Source: Anaeromassilibacillus sp. An200 (GTDB lineage Bacteria > Bacillota > Clostridia > Oscillospirales > Acutalibacteraceae). Taken from it: a stretch of 64,000 nucleotides of DNA. A program made the translations under genes and the position numbers. Location of the stretch: positions 1 to 64,000 of the forward strand of contig NZ_NFJU01000002.1 in assembly GCF_002160025.1 (NCBI RefSeq). The letters run 5' to 3'. Of this stretch, positions 18,176 through 28,319 are shown piece by piece. Every line of letters starts with the position of its first letter. The first letter of the stretch is position 1. A model generated the notes under the pieces. That model did not search any database. It saw nothing but the letters and a program-made list of their open reading frames with translations, and was not told the DNA's origin.

Positions 18176-18922
18176 ATGGGCGCAGTAACTGTGATAACAT
18201 CTGGAAAAGGCGGGGTTGGGAAATCCACTCTCGCTACAGGCCTGGGTTCCGCACTGGCGCGGCGCGGCAAGCGCGTGCTGTTGATCGACGGGGACGCCGG
18301 GCTTTCTTGTCTTGACCACATGCTTGACGTTGCGGAAGAGCGCGTCTATGATATTTCCGATGTGATTGCCGGAGGAGCCGAGCTCAATCAGGCAATTTAT
18401 CCGTGCTCATGGCAGGAGGGAATGTACCTGCTGGCCGCGCCTTCGCGCGAGGAGGACATCGTGAGCCCCGGTGTGATGAAACAGCTTGTGGGCGCTCTTT
18501 CCCGTTATTACGACCATATCCTCATCGACTGCCCGGCCGGACTGGGCGCGGGCTTTGAAAGCGCTGTCGCGGCCGCACAGCGCGTGCTTCTCGTCTCCAC
18601 ACCGGATCCCGTCTGCCTGCGCAACGGGGCCAAAACACGCATGGCGCTGGAACGTCTCGGCCTGACACAGCATCGCCTTGTGATCAACCGCTTTTCCGGC
18701 ACGGCTTTCCGAAACCAGGCGGTTTATCACAGCCTTGACGACGTCATTGACGCGGTGGGAGTCCGCCTGATCGCCGTCATCCCCGAAGACCCGGAGCTCG
18801 CAGCCGCCACGGCGGAAGCCTGTGCTTTCCCGGAACGCAGCCAGGGCGCGCTTGCCTTTGGCCGTCTCGCCGCCCGCCTGGAAGGCGAACAGGTTCCGCT
18901 TGTTTCTCTCCGTAAATTTTAG
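18176..18922 (+). CDS. minD: Septum-site regulator MinD (ParA/MinD ATPase)
   Basis: 248 residues. It has the deviant Walker [10 protein letters not shown] at residues ~9-17, switch I/II motifs ([24 protein letters not shown]) and VINRF. MinD positions the division site on the membrane. GAGGAGG precedes the ATG. It is slightly shorter than typical MinD (~265), and the C-terminus ends LVSLRKF, a short amphipathic candidate for membrane targeting. No minC or minE lies beside it. Confidence 0.85.
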   Translation: MGAVTVITSGKGGVGKSTLATGLGSALARRGKRVLLIDGDAGLSCLDHMLDVAEERVYDISDVIAGGAELNQAIYPCSWQEGMYLLAAPSREEDIVSPGVMKQLVGALSRYYDHILIDCPAGLGAGFESAVAAAQRVLLVSTPDPVCLRNGAKTRMALERLGLTQHRLVINRFSGTAFRNQAVYHSLDDVIDAVGVRLIAVIPEDPELAAATAEACAFPERSQGALAFGRLAARLEGEQVPLVSLRKF

Positions 18923-18959
18923 CTTTTCATCCGAACAACCAAGAAGGAGGGGTCCCACG

Positions 18960-19364
18960 ATGAATATCGCATTGATTGCCCACGACGCCAAAAAGGAACT
19001 GATGGTTCAATTCTGCATTGCTTACTGCGGCGTGCTCAGCCGCCACAACCTCTGCGCCACCGGCACGACCGGAAAGATGGTTGCCGAATCCACCGGCCTG
19101 CGCATTCAGCGCTTCCTTGCCGGATCACAGGGCGGCGATCAGCAGATTGCCGCGCGTATCGCGTGCAACGAGGTGGATCTGCTCCTTTTGTTCCGCGATC
19201 CGCTCACGGCCAAGCCGCATGAACCGAACGACATGAATCTCCTGCGTCTGTGTGATATGCATAATATCCCTGTCGCCACCAACATCGCAACCGCCGAGGT
19301 TCTGATCCACGGCCTGGAAAGAGGCGATCTTGACTGGAGAAACATTCTGAACCCGAAGAGCTGA
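18960..19364 (+). CDS. mgsA: Methylglyoxal synthase
   Basis: 134 residues. Family features: [32 protein letters not shown] and [17 protein letters not shown], which include the catalytic Asp and phosphate-binding residues. It converts dihydroxyacetone phosphate to methylglyoxal, a glycolytic overflow route. ATG 18960 follows AAGGAGGGG. The gene lies 37 bases after minD, as in many Clostridia. Confidence 0.92.
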   Translation: MNIALIAHDAKKELMVQFCIAYCGVLSRHNLCATGTTGKMVAESTGLRIQRFLAGSQGGDQQIAARIACNEVDLLLLFRDPLTAKPHEPNDMNLLRLCDMHNIPVATNIATAEVLIHGLERGDLDWRNILNPKS

Positions 19365-19399
19365 GCCGGATAAAGCCCGCTTTTCGGGGTTCCGTATAG

Positions 19400-19650
19400 A
19401 AAACCGGCGACGAACGGGAGCAGTACCCGAAGCACCGCACAGAGAAGCGCGCCATCGGCTGGAAGCGCGCCGCGATCCTGCTTCGGAGAAGGACACCCGG
19501 GAGCCGCTGCGCCCCCCTCGCAGAACACAGGGGGAAAGGAAGGAGCGCCGTTTGCCCGGCGCTTGAAAAAAGGGTGGCACCGCGAGGATCTCCCCTCGTC
19601 CCTTTTGAGGCGGCCGCAGGGCCGGCGCTCGGGGACTGGGAGATCTTTTT
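19400..19650 (+). promoter_or_regulatory. T-box leader controlling hisS-aspS-queH
   Basis: The canonical T-box AGGGTGGCACCGCG lies at 19571-19584, followed by a terminator (GATCTCCC 19587-19594 with GGGAGATC 19638-19645, then T6). Stem I is visible: CGAAGCA 19428-19434 pairs with TGCTTCG 19479-19485. The specifier loop has AGTA at 19422-19425 on its 5' side and AAGGACAC on its 3' side. In that loop GAC (19492-19494, Asp) and CAC (19494-19496, His) overlap by one base. Uncharged tRNA binding would favour the antiterminator and expression of both synthetases. This covers the gene-free stretch before hisS. Confidence 0.9.
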
Positions 19651-19698
19651 TCTTTTTCCGATAAATCCAATAGTTTACCATAGGAAAGGACGATGATT

Positions 19699-20991
19699 AT
19701 GGCAATTCTGACTCAGGCGCCGCGTGGAACCGAGGATATTCTTCCCGAGGAGTCCGTTCAGTGGCAGGTACTCGAGGAGGTTATGCGGGGAGAAGCTTCC
19801 CTGCACGGCTTTGGGGAAATCCGCACCCCCGTCTTTGAGCACACCGAGCTGTTCCAGCGCAGCGTCGGAGACACCACCGACGTGGTGCAGAAGGAAATGT
19901 ACACCTTCCTCGACAAGGGAGGACGCTCCATCACCCTGCGCCCGGAGGGCACCGCGGGCGCGGCGCGCGCCATGCTCGAGCACGGCGTATACAACGGCGG
20001 CCTGCCGGTGAAATTCTACTATTTCACCTCGTGCTACCGCTATGAGAAGGCACAGAAGGGCCGTCTGCGCGAATTCCACCAGTTCGGCGCGGAGATGTAC
20101 GGCTCAGCCGCACCGCTCGCGGACGCCGAGGTAATCCTCATGGCCCGCTCCATTTTTGACCGCACCGGCCTTTCCGGCGTTTCGCTGGAGCTCAATTCCA
20201 TCGGCTGCCCGGAATGCCGCGCCAAATACACCGAAGCGCTCAAAGCGTATTTTGGAGAGCACCGGGAGGAGCTGTGCTCCACCTGCCTCGATCGTCTGGA
20301 TCGCAACCCCATGCGCATTCTCGACTGCAAGAGCCCCGAGTGCGGCCGCGTCGCGGCGGGCGCGCCCCGGATGCTCGACTACCTCTGCGACGACTGCAAA
20401 GCGCACTTTGAGAGCGTCAAGGAAGCCCTCACCGCCGCCGGTGTGGAATACACCGTAAACCCGTCCATCGTGCGCGGCCTGGACTACTACACCCGCACGG
20501 TGTTCGAGTTCGTCTGCGAGCTCGACGGCAAGCCGATCACCGTCTGCGGCGGCGGCCGGTACGACGGGCTGATTGAGGAGCTGGGCTGCCAGCCCATGCC
20601 CGCGCTCGGCTTCGCTCTCGGCATGGAGCGCCTGCTTCTCCTTCTCCGCCAGCAGAACATTGAACTGCCCAGCGAGGAGCCGTGCGAGCTGTTTATCGCA
20701 TCCCTTGGCGCGCCCGCCAAGATGGCCGCGTTCCGCCTGTGCGACACGCTCTGGAAGAGCGGCGTAAAGGCTGCCTGCGACGTGAACGATCGCGGGCTCA
20801 AGGCACAGATGAAGTACGCCGATAAGATCGGCGCAAAATACAGCATTGTGCTCGGCGACGACGAGCTGGCCGCCGGAAAAGCGGACATGAAGAACATGGA
20901 AACCGGTGAAAAGAAGAAAATTTCTCTCGGGGAAAACTTCCTCGACGACTTCCTCACCATCACCACGATGGACGAGGATCTGTCATTCTGA
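19699..20991 (+). CDS. hisS: Histidyl-tRNA synthetase
   Basis: 430 residues, class II. It starts APRGTEDILP; motif 2 is seen in KGRLREFHQFGAE, the His-specific motif in VRGLDYYTRTVFEF, and motif 3 in ALGFALGMERLL. A C-terminal anticodon-binding domain follows. ATG 19699 is preferred over 19693 because AAAGGA is eight bases from it and only two from the other. It is first gene after the T-box leader. Confidence 0.95.
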   Translation: MAILTQAPRGTEDILPEESVQWQVLEEVMRGEASLHGFGEIRTPVFEHTELFQRSVGDTTDVVQKEMYTFLDKGGRSITLRPEGTAGAARAMLEHGVYNGGLPVKFYYFTSCYRYEKAQKGRLREFHQFGAEMYGSAAPLADAEVILMARSIFDRTGLSGVSLELNSIGCPECRAKYTEALKAYFGEHREELCSTCLDRLDRNPMRILDCKSPECGRVAAGAPRMLDYLCDDCKAHFESVKEALTAAGVEYTVNPSIVRGLDYYTRTVFEFVCELDGKPITVCGGGRYDGLIEELGCQPMPALGFALGMERLLLLLRQQNIELPSEEPCELFIASLGAPAKMAAFRLCDTLWKSGVKAACDVNDRGLKAQMKYADKIGAKYSIVLGDDELAAGKADMKNMETGEKKKISLGENFLDDFLTITTMDEDLSF

Positions 20992-21005
20992 CCGGTTTTC
21001 CACAC

Positions 21006-21028
21006 TTTCCACAATGGAATTGTGGAAA
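21006..21028 (+). other. Hairpin between hisS and aspS
   Basis: TTTCCACAAT and its exact complement (21019-21028) with a GGA loop. No T-run follows, so it is more likely an mRNA processing or stability element than a terminator. Confidence 0.5.
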
Positions 21029-21124
21029 ACTATAAAAAGCATTTTTCCCAGGCACACCGGGCTTTCCGCCCGTTTCGCCTGAATACGGCAACGACAAAAA
21101 ACACAGGAAAAGAGAGGTTTCAAC

Positions 21125-22921
<1,797 letters not shown>

Positions 22922-22922
22922 C

Positions 22923-23555
22923 ATGCTGGAAAACAGGGTGAATTATCAGCGGGAGCTGGATCGCATCCTGGCGGCGCTGCCGGAGAACGGCGCGCCGCCC
23001 ACGCTCCTGCTCCATGCGTGCTGCGCGCCGTGCAGCAGCTATGTGCTGGAATATCTTTCACGGTATTTCTCTATCACGCTCCTGTTCTACAATCCGAACA
23101 TTTCCCCCGCGCCGGAGTATGACCACCGGCTGGAGGAGGTGCGCCGTTTGGTGAGCGAGATGCCGCTGAAAAACTCGGTAACAGTTGAAGCCGGGCGCTA
23201 TGAGCCGTCCGAGTTTACGGCGATTGCACGCGGCCTGGAACGCATCCCGGAGGGCGGCGAGCGGTGTTTCCGCTGCTACGAGCTGCGCCTGCGCGAAGCC
23301 GCTCAAATCGCAAAGGAACGCGGTTTCGACTGGTTCTGCACCACCCTTTCCATCAGCCCGCTGAAAAACGCGCAGAAGCTCAACGAAATCGGTCTGCGCC
23401 TTGCCGCCGAAACCGGCGTGCGCTGGCTTCCCTCCGATTTCAAAAAGAAGGAAGGCTTTAAGCGCTCGATCGTTCTCTCGGAGGAATATAACCTTTACCG
23501 GCAGAATTACTGCGGCTGTGTGTACAGTAAAGCGCTTGCCGGAAAATCGGTCTAA
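22923..23555 (+). CDS. queH: Epoxyqueuosine reductase QueH
   Basis: 210 residues. The conserved cysteines are LLHACCAPCSSY, CFRCYELRL and YCGCVYS, which bind a 4Fe-4S cluster and a second metal in QueH (formerly DUF208). It reduces epoxyqueuosine to queuosine in tRNAs that include tRNA-His and tRNA-Asp, a sensible partner for the upstream synthetases. ATG 22923 lies one base after the aspS stop, so it shares the operon. Confidence 0.9.
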   Translation: MLENRVNYQRELDRILAALPENGAPPTLLLHACCAPCSSYVLEYLSRYFSITLLFYNPNISPAPEYDHRLEEVRRLVSEMPLKNSVTVEAGRYEPSEFTAIARGLERIPEGGERCFRCYELRLREAAQIAKERGFDWFCTTLSISPLKNAQKLNEIGLRLAAETGVRWLPSDFKKKEGFKRSIVLSEEYNLYRQNYCGCVYSKALAGKSV

Positions 23556-23662
23556 TTTTAAAAAATGCACAGTGTATCAATCAACCAGAGCGGCTGCTTT
23601 ACAAAGTTTTTGACTGTACAAAGTATACCAGATATAGATTTACGGGGAAAGGGCAGGACTGT

Positions 23663-23700
23663 GCCAATATAGGGGCAATATTTTGCCAATTCTTTTGCCG
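23663..23700. repeat. Phased GCC-box repeat, copy 1
   Basis: GCCAAT at 23663 and 23685 (exactly 22 bp apart), with further GCC-like steps near 23674 and 23697, i.e. about one per helical turn. The surrounding ATTTACGG...AAGGGCAG matches the copy at 38640. It lies at the left edge of the low-GC element. Confidence 0.55.
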
Positions 23701-23726
23701 CAGGTTTCCAGTCAGTAAAAGAAAGC

Positions 23727-23762
23727 AGCACGGAGAAACAGCTTGTGCCATTTCTCCGTGCT
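23727..23762. terminator. Terminator at the end of the XRE gene
   Basis: AGCACGGAGAAA (23727-23738) pairs with TTTCTCCGTGCT (23751-23762). It overlaps the XRE stop codon; T-rich sequence flanks it on both strands, more clearly on the minus strand (CTTTCTTTT). Confidence 0.7.
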
Positions 23763-23967
23763 ACTTTTCATCAGGTTGGAATTTTACAATGTCATCCAGT
23801 TCGCAGTTAAAAAATTTGCAGAGCGTGTCCAAGGTGTTGGTGGAGACGGATTCGTTCGCCTGCATTCGGCGGATGGTCGAACTGCTGATGCCAGCTTTGG
23901 CCTGCAAGGTATATGTGGTTGCACCACACCGCTTCATGGTTTGCCACAAGGGTTCATATGAGATCAT
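23761..23967 (-). CDS. Small XRE/Cro-type repressor
   Basis: 68 residues, nearly all HTH: EPLWQTMKRCGATTYTLQ, then GISSSTIRRMQANESVSTNTLDTLC. ATG 23967 is chosen because GGAGG lies ten bases upstream; a GTG at 23985 has a poorly spaced site. It is divergent from the SLOG gene across a 121-bp spacer that contains a perfect 22-bp palindrome overlapping the promoters, so it very probably represses both. Such compact Cro proteins are common on mobile elements. Confidence 0.8.
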   Translation of the reverse strand: MISYEPLWQTMKRCGATTYTLQAKAGISSSTIRRMQANESVSTNTLDTLCKFFNCELDDIVKFQPDEK

Positions 23968-23992
23968 TTCTGCCGTTTCCTCCACTTCCTTC

Positions 23993-24020
23993 TTTACATA
24001 TCTTTATTATTGCCTATAAT
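23993..24020 (+). promoter_or_regulatory. Promoter of the SLOG gene
   Basis: TTTACA at 23993-23998, a 16-base spacer, TATAAT at 24015-24020. The -10 lies inside the operator half-site ATTGCCTATAAT (24009-24020), so repressor binding would block it. Confidence 0.6.
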
Positions 24021-24054
24021 GAAGATGTAATGTTATAGGCAATATTGCCTATAA
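24009..24054. promoter_or_regulatory. Operator for the adjacent XRE repressor
   Basis: A perfect palindrome of two 11-bp arms, TTATAGGCAAT (24033-24043) and its complement (24044-24054). An identical right half-site, ATTGCCTATAA, also lies at 24009-24019, 35 bp away. It sits between two divergent genes and overlaps promoter elements. Confidence 0.7.
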
Positions 24055-24088
24055 CACAGATATGTGAAGATAGGATTGGAGGATAACA

Positions 24089-24556
24089 ATGGGGACTGAA
24101 ATGAAAACTTGTTGTGTCACGGGGCACAGAGATATTACTATGGAAAAAAGAGAATATGTAGAGGCAGCACTAAGAAGAGAGGTTGAGACTGCTATTCAAG
24201 ATGGATATACTTGCTTTATTTCTGGCTTTGCGGAAGGGACAGATCTTATATTTGCGGCAGCTGTTGCTGAGGCGAAAAGAAATCATGATGGCTTGTTTTT
24301 AGAAGCTGCGATCCCATACGCTGGGCGCCTGAAAACAAAGGACAAAAAGTTTCACGAACTGCTGTCTGTTTGTGATGTCGTGAAGGTAATTTCTGACCAT
24401 TATGTTCCATCGTGTTATATGAATCGCAATCGCTATATGGTTTCCCAATCGCAGCGCGTGATTGCAGTATATGATGGTCGAGGAAAAGGAGGGACCTTGT
24501 TCACGCTACGCAATGCCCATATTCTGGGGCGTGAGGTTAAGCTTATAGAGATATAA
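24089..24556 (+). CDS. SLOG-family (DUF1273/YpsA-like) nucleotide-binding protein
   Basis: 155 residues with a Rossmann-like SLOG fold: CCVTGHRDI at the N-terminus, YTCFISGFAEGTDLIFAAAV, and GGTLFTLRNAHILG at the C-terminus. SLOG proteins bind nucleotide-derived ligands; several act as sensors in anti-phage systems, while YpsA relatives influence division and stress. GGAGGATAAC precedes ATG 24089. Codon use is AT-rich compared with the host operons. It faces the ATPase/TOPRIM pair across a terminator. Confidence 0.75.
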   Translation: MGTEMKTCCVTGHRDITMEKREYVEAALRREVETAIQDGYTCFISGFAEGTDLIFAAAVAEAKRNHDGLFLEAAIPYAGRLKTKDKKFHELLSVCDVVKVISDHYVPSCYMNRNRYMVSQSQRVIAVYDGRGKGGTLFTLRNAHILGREVKLIEI

Positions 24557-24574
24557 TTTCAAGTCCTCAACATA

Positions 24575-24615
24575 AAGGCCGCATGGGGTGACAGAGCCCC
24601 ATGCGGCTTAAAAAA
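24575..24615. terminator. Bidirectional terminator between SLOG and TOPRIM-like genes
   Basis: GCCGCATGGGG (24578-24588) pairs with CCCCATGCGGC (24597-24607); an A-rich run follows and CTTTATG is seen on the minus strand. It separates two convergent genes. Confidence 0.65.
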
Positions 24616-24630
24616 ATATTGTTGAAGGAA

Positions 24631-25359
24631 TTACACGAGAGCCAAAAGAGATTCCTCAAAATCATGTGCGCTCTGGCAAAGCTCTGTCACTTTAGACCAA
24701 TTCTCGCAGATGGTAGGTACAAATTGCTCAAATATTCGGACACGCTTCTTTTGACCGGAAATTCGAATGTCGTGATAAGACTTTCCATGTGCAATGATAT
24801 GTTCCCACGGCGCTTCAATCATCTCCACGCCTTCAGTCTGATCGTAAGCAGCGACGACCCAAGCTTCGGTACTATCACATGGGATGACAATGCAAGTGTC
24901 ATCTGTTTCTTTGAGCCATGTGGTAAGAAGCCCTTTGAGGTGAGACATATACCCGGTCACAGAAGCATCATGACCCGAACATGGAAGAGTGATGGGACAG
25001 GCAGCTCGCCCATCAGGGGTAATGTCGCACTCCAAAGGATTCCAGTCTCCCTTGTGGTCGCATCGTGTTGCTTCGCACCAGCAATGGGCGGATTTTTCTT
25101 TCCGGGATACATCCCCGTCCATCTGAATAACCAGAAAATCCAGTGCCGGCTGAATGCCGTTCATCAATTCCTTGCGAATAGATGCATTGTCATGACACCA
25201 TTTCCAGACACCTTTCCATCCGTTTCCGTATTTTCCTGTCAAGTCGTTTTCCGGCTGAAGCATGACATACGTGTTTTCTTCCCCAATAATACGGTCAATA
25301 ACACCTTTCAAAATAATATAATCAGTGGGACCTTCGCAAATGATTCCTATGTGTTTCAT
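24631..25359 (-). CDS. TOPRIM-like effector protein paired with an AAA ATPase
   Basis: 242 residues. The N-terminus IGIICEGPTDYIILK has the TOPRIM-type EGxTD motif, and FLVIQMDGDVS supplies a DxD. A third motif, IPCDSTEAWVVAA, resembles the acidic EAW motif of DUF4276/RloB-type proteins. These residues are expected to bind Mg for nucleic-acid cleavage. ATG 25359 overlaps the ATPase stop by four bases, so the two are translated together. ATPase plus separate TOPRIM protein is the make-up of AbiL, PARIS (AriA/AriB) and related anti-phage systems, but I cannot assign it to one of them. Family level 0.55; defence role inferred. Confidence 0.6.
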   Translation of the reverse strand: MKHIGIICEGPTDYIILKGVIDRIIGEENTYVMLQPENDLTGKYGNGWKGVWKWCHDNASIRKELMNGIQPALDFLVIQMDGDVSRKEKSAHCWCEATRCDHKGDWNPLECDITPDGRAACPITLPCSGHDASVTGYMSHLKGLLTTWLKETDDTCIVIPCDSTEAWVVAAYDQTEGVEMIEAPWEHIIAHGKSYHDIRISGQKKRVRIFEQFVPTICENWSKVTELCQSAHDFEESLLALV

Positions 25360-26540
25360 ATTAGAGTTGGTACACCTCCCAGCCGGCCATTGATCCAAAG
25401 CCGGGACAGTGGCTGGCCTTCATTGATCAGTTCCTGGGAAACTTTGACCCGCTGAATTTGGGCGTAGCCATTGGCATCACGGTCTACTGCAAATAAGCGA
25501 ATGTTGTCATTATTCAGATCCAGTCCGTCCAAAATAAGCGGATTATGGGTGGTCAGGAAGACATGTTTGCCCTGTTGTAAAATCTGATCACAGAAGACTT
25601 CTATCATTTTTTTTGCCAACCGTGGGTTCAATGCGTGATCAAAGCTGTCCACTGCAAAGATGGAAGGGCCTTGCGGGTGCATCGCCAATGTAAGCATAAA
25701 CAGGACATAGAGAGCCCCTTCGCTGGCATCGTATCCGGTAAACTGGGCAGTGTCCTTCATATAGCGGTCAGTGAATGCAATAACATCACGAGTGGTTGGA
25801 ACATTAGCATTGATGTTACTTTTCTTTGGAGCCGTTACAGTAATATCAGCAGCCCAGTCGATCATATCAAGAATATCGTCCATATATAGATTTCCGAAAA
25901 ATACATCATCATCCTCAAAGCGGATCAGCGCCTTGATTGCTTCCGCAAGGCGACCACCATTCAGCCCAATCGGTGTTGTCTGGTTCGTATCCGGTGCAGT
26001 ACCACGTAAGGTAATGGTATTCGGCTGAAAAATTCCATAGGCAGAAAAATCCTCTGCGATCTTCCGGCTCACTTTCAAATCGATTGTATCATCAATGAGA
26101 AAGAACCCAATGTAATTACTGCTTTGCTTGGAAGATGCGTTGCTACGCCCCCATAACTTTTCTCCATTTTGAAAAAAGGCTTCAGAATGATATTTCCAAT
26201 ACTCTGTATCTGTGGGAGTTGTCAAGTGAACATCATACTGGCACATATCTGAGCTGCTGCCATCGTCCCATTCCAAAGAAAGATCAACGGTAGATTTTAA
26301 CCGACCGATACTCTTGAAATTTGATTTGTAAAGATCCGGAACACTGAGACGAACTCCCTTGCGCTGGAGACTGGTAGCATCAACACGATCTGTCATAGCC
26401 GCACTCAACAAACCAATTCCTTCCAGAATAGTGGACTTACCAGATCCGTTAGCACCGATAAACACATTGATCTTTCCCGGCTCAAAAGATGCTTTATAAA
26501 GACATTTGAAGTTTCCAAAACTAATTTTTCTTAGATTCAT
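25356..26540 (-). CDS. AAA (SMC/ABC-like, AAA_21/AAA_15) ATPase of a putative defence pair
   Basis: 394 residues. It starts LRKISFGNFKCLYK, typical of RecF/OLD-like ATPases. Walker A is GANGSGKST near residue 35, and the H-loop region is LTTHNPLILDGLDL. The Walker B region IFAVDSFDHALNP is unusual: Ser occupies the position of the usual catalytic Glu after Asp, with another Asp two residues on. ATG 26540 follows AAAAGGGGTGG; a longer start at 26570 lacks an RBS. It is coupled by ATGA overlap to the TOPRIM-like gene. Probable role: sensor/assembly platform controlling the TOPRIM partner. Confidence 0.75.
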   Translation of the reverse strand: MNLRKISFGNFKCLYKASFEPGKINVFIGANGSGKSTILEGIGLLSAAMTDRVDATSLQRKGVRLSVPDLYKSNFKSIGRLKSTVDLSLEWDDGSSSDMCQYDVHLTTPTDTEYWKYHSEAFFQNGEKLWGRSNASSKQSSNYIGFFLIDDTIDLKVSRKIAEDFSAYGIFQPNTITLRGTAPDTNQTTPIGLNGGRLAEAIKALIRFEDDDVFFGNLYMDDILDMIDWAADITVTAPKKSNINANVPTTRDVIAFTDRYMKDTAQFTGYDASEGALYVLFMLTLAMHPQGPSIFAVDSFDHALNPRLAKKMIEVFCDQILQQGKHVFLTTHNPLILDGLDLNNDNIRLFAVDRDANGYAQIQRVKVSQELINEGQPLSRLWINGRLGGVPTLI

Positions 26541-26666
26541 GTGACCACCCCTTTTTATATAGCATAGCACATTTTAAAAATTAAATACATTATTTTTTGG
26601 AAAAAGTAGAATATCTAATTTGCGACGTTATTTGGGCACGAGTCAAACCTTCTATACCAAATGTAT

Positions 26667-26716
26667 AAAAAAGCCCCGCCCCAGCAAGGTACAATTAAGT
26701 GCCGCTGGAGCGGAGC
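26667..26716 (-). terminator. Terminator after the S1-domain gene
   Basis: On the minus strand GCTCCGCTCCAGC and GCTGGGGCGGGGC form a 13-bp stem with two G-U pairs (plus-strand 26673-26685 and 26704-26716), followed by T6. It ends the long minus-strand conjugation operon. Confidence 0.75.
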
Positions 26717-26730
26717 TTTACATTATAGTA

Positions 26731-28291
26731 TCACAGGTTCTGCCGGATGATCCGCGTGATGATGCCAACGGCCACGCCACGATCCATATCCAGGCGGGTG
26801 ACGGCAAAGGACACATCATCCTTCTTCCCAGGCATTCGGTAATCGTAGCAGGAATGGGCTACCGCATTGACACCGTTAGCAAGCCGGACATAGACGACGC
26901 CCTTATGGACATCGGTGACCTTGCCAGCGTACTTGCCCTGGATACAGCATTTCTGCAGATTGTCCCGGTCAGTGTTTTCAGCCGTACTCTTGATGTCGGC
27001 CCGGATGCTCAAATCCTCCAGGCTTTTACGCTGCACACTGAGAATACGGACCAGAACCTCGTCGCCTACAGAGAAACGTTCATGGGCATCGCCGATCCAG
27101 TCCCAAGCCAGATCCCGGGCCAGAATGGAACACTCAACGCCGAACACTTCCACGCGGATGACTTTCTCGGCCACAGCGATCACACGGGCCTGCACGATGC
27201 GGCCTTCGTAGACACGGTACATGCCATCGACGTCCAGATCAAAGTAGAAGATCTGGCGCTTACGCATCATCGCCTCCCGACGGCTGGCGACCACGCTGCG
27301 GGTCTTGGAGTCGATACCCCGCACCACAAAGTCAATGTCAGCCCCCAGCATATTGCCCAGGATCTTGTTCTGACGCAACATCAGGTCTGCATATTCCTGG
27401 CCGGAAGGGCTGCGGCCCAGGTTGATCATCATTTCCTTGATGGGAATGATGATGCGGAATCCCTTATAGTCCACCACGGCCACCGTCTTGCGGTTGTCCA
27501 GCTGCTCAATGCCGCCCAGCTGGCCCGTCAGAATACGGCGGGTACGGTAGGCGTTGTGGATCTCATGCCAGATGACATCCTCACGGTCTTCCGCCGTCTC
27601 TACATCCTCACGGCTGCGGATGGTCAGGATAGAGGCCTCGCGGCGCGTTTGCACATTTCGCCGGCGAGCGGGTGCCTGGGGCGCGGTAGTTTCGGGAGAC
27701 TGTTCCTCCATCGGAGCGGATACATCCTCCAAAACCGGTTCACCATCCGCAGCAGCCGCATCCTCGGCCGGCGGTTCATCCATCGGAGAAGTCTCCATGT
27801 CCGTTTGCGGAATAGGGGCCTCAACCTCGGCAGAGGCATCCGCCGCCTTTTTCCTGCGGGAAGTGCGCCGGGGCTTTGCGGTGGACGATGCCTCTGTAGC
27901 TTCGGCCTCCAGGCCGGAAGCTACTTCGTCACTGACACTTTTTCCATCCGCCGGGAGCTCTCCAGCATAGCCATCCACCGCTTCATCATCCCGCACGGTG
28001 TCTGCATTTTCGTCAGAGGAAGCATCGTCGCCATTTTCGTCGCTGTTCGCAGGATCATCGCCAAACATTTCGGCTTCCGTGAGTTCCGGAAGATTGCTAG
28101 TGTTGCCATCAGAAGAGGGGGACACTGTCGGTCTGATCCATAGAAGCCAGCAGGACATTCAAGTCCTCGCTGTCAGCGGGGGTGGTGTCAGGGGTAGCCA
28201 TATCCTCAGCAGGAACGGGGGCCCCTTCCAATGTGGTGGTCTCAGGAACAGAAGTCCCTTGTTCCAGCAATTCCTTTTTCTTGGTTGCCAT
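26731..28291 (-). pseudogene. S1-domain RNA-binding-like protein of the conjugative element, frameshifted
   Basis: An N-terminal 60-residue frame (MATKKKELLEQG to DQTDSV) ends early at TGA. The remaining ~460 residues continue in the +1 frame. The break is at the C5 run 28117-28121; removing one base restores DSVPSSDGN. The protein has a long acidic, Pro/Ala-rich low-complexity region, then two OB/S1 domains: YRVYEGRIVQARVIAVAEK and IQGKYAGKVTDVHKGVVYVRL. Proteins of this type accompany VirD4 genes in Clostridia elements; role unknown. It may be a true lesion or a homopolymer sequencing error. AAGGAGG precedes ATG 28291. Confidence 0.65.
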
Positions 28292-28319
28292 ATAAGTAAA
28301 ACCTCCTTAAATTGGGAAA

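Noticed and set aside
21006-21028. Terminator between hisS and aspS
   Set aside because: The hairpin is strong but no T-run follows, and aspS has no separate promoter that I can see.
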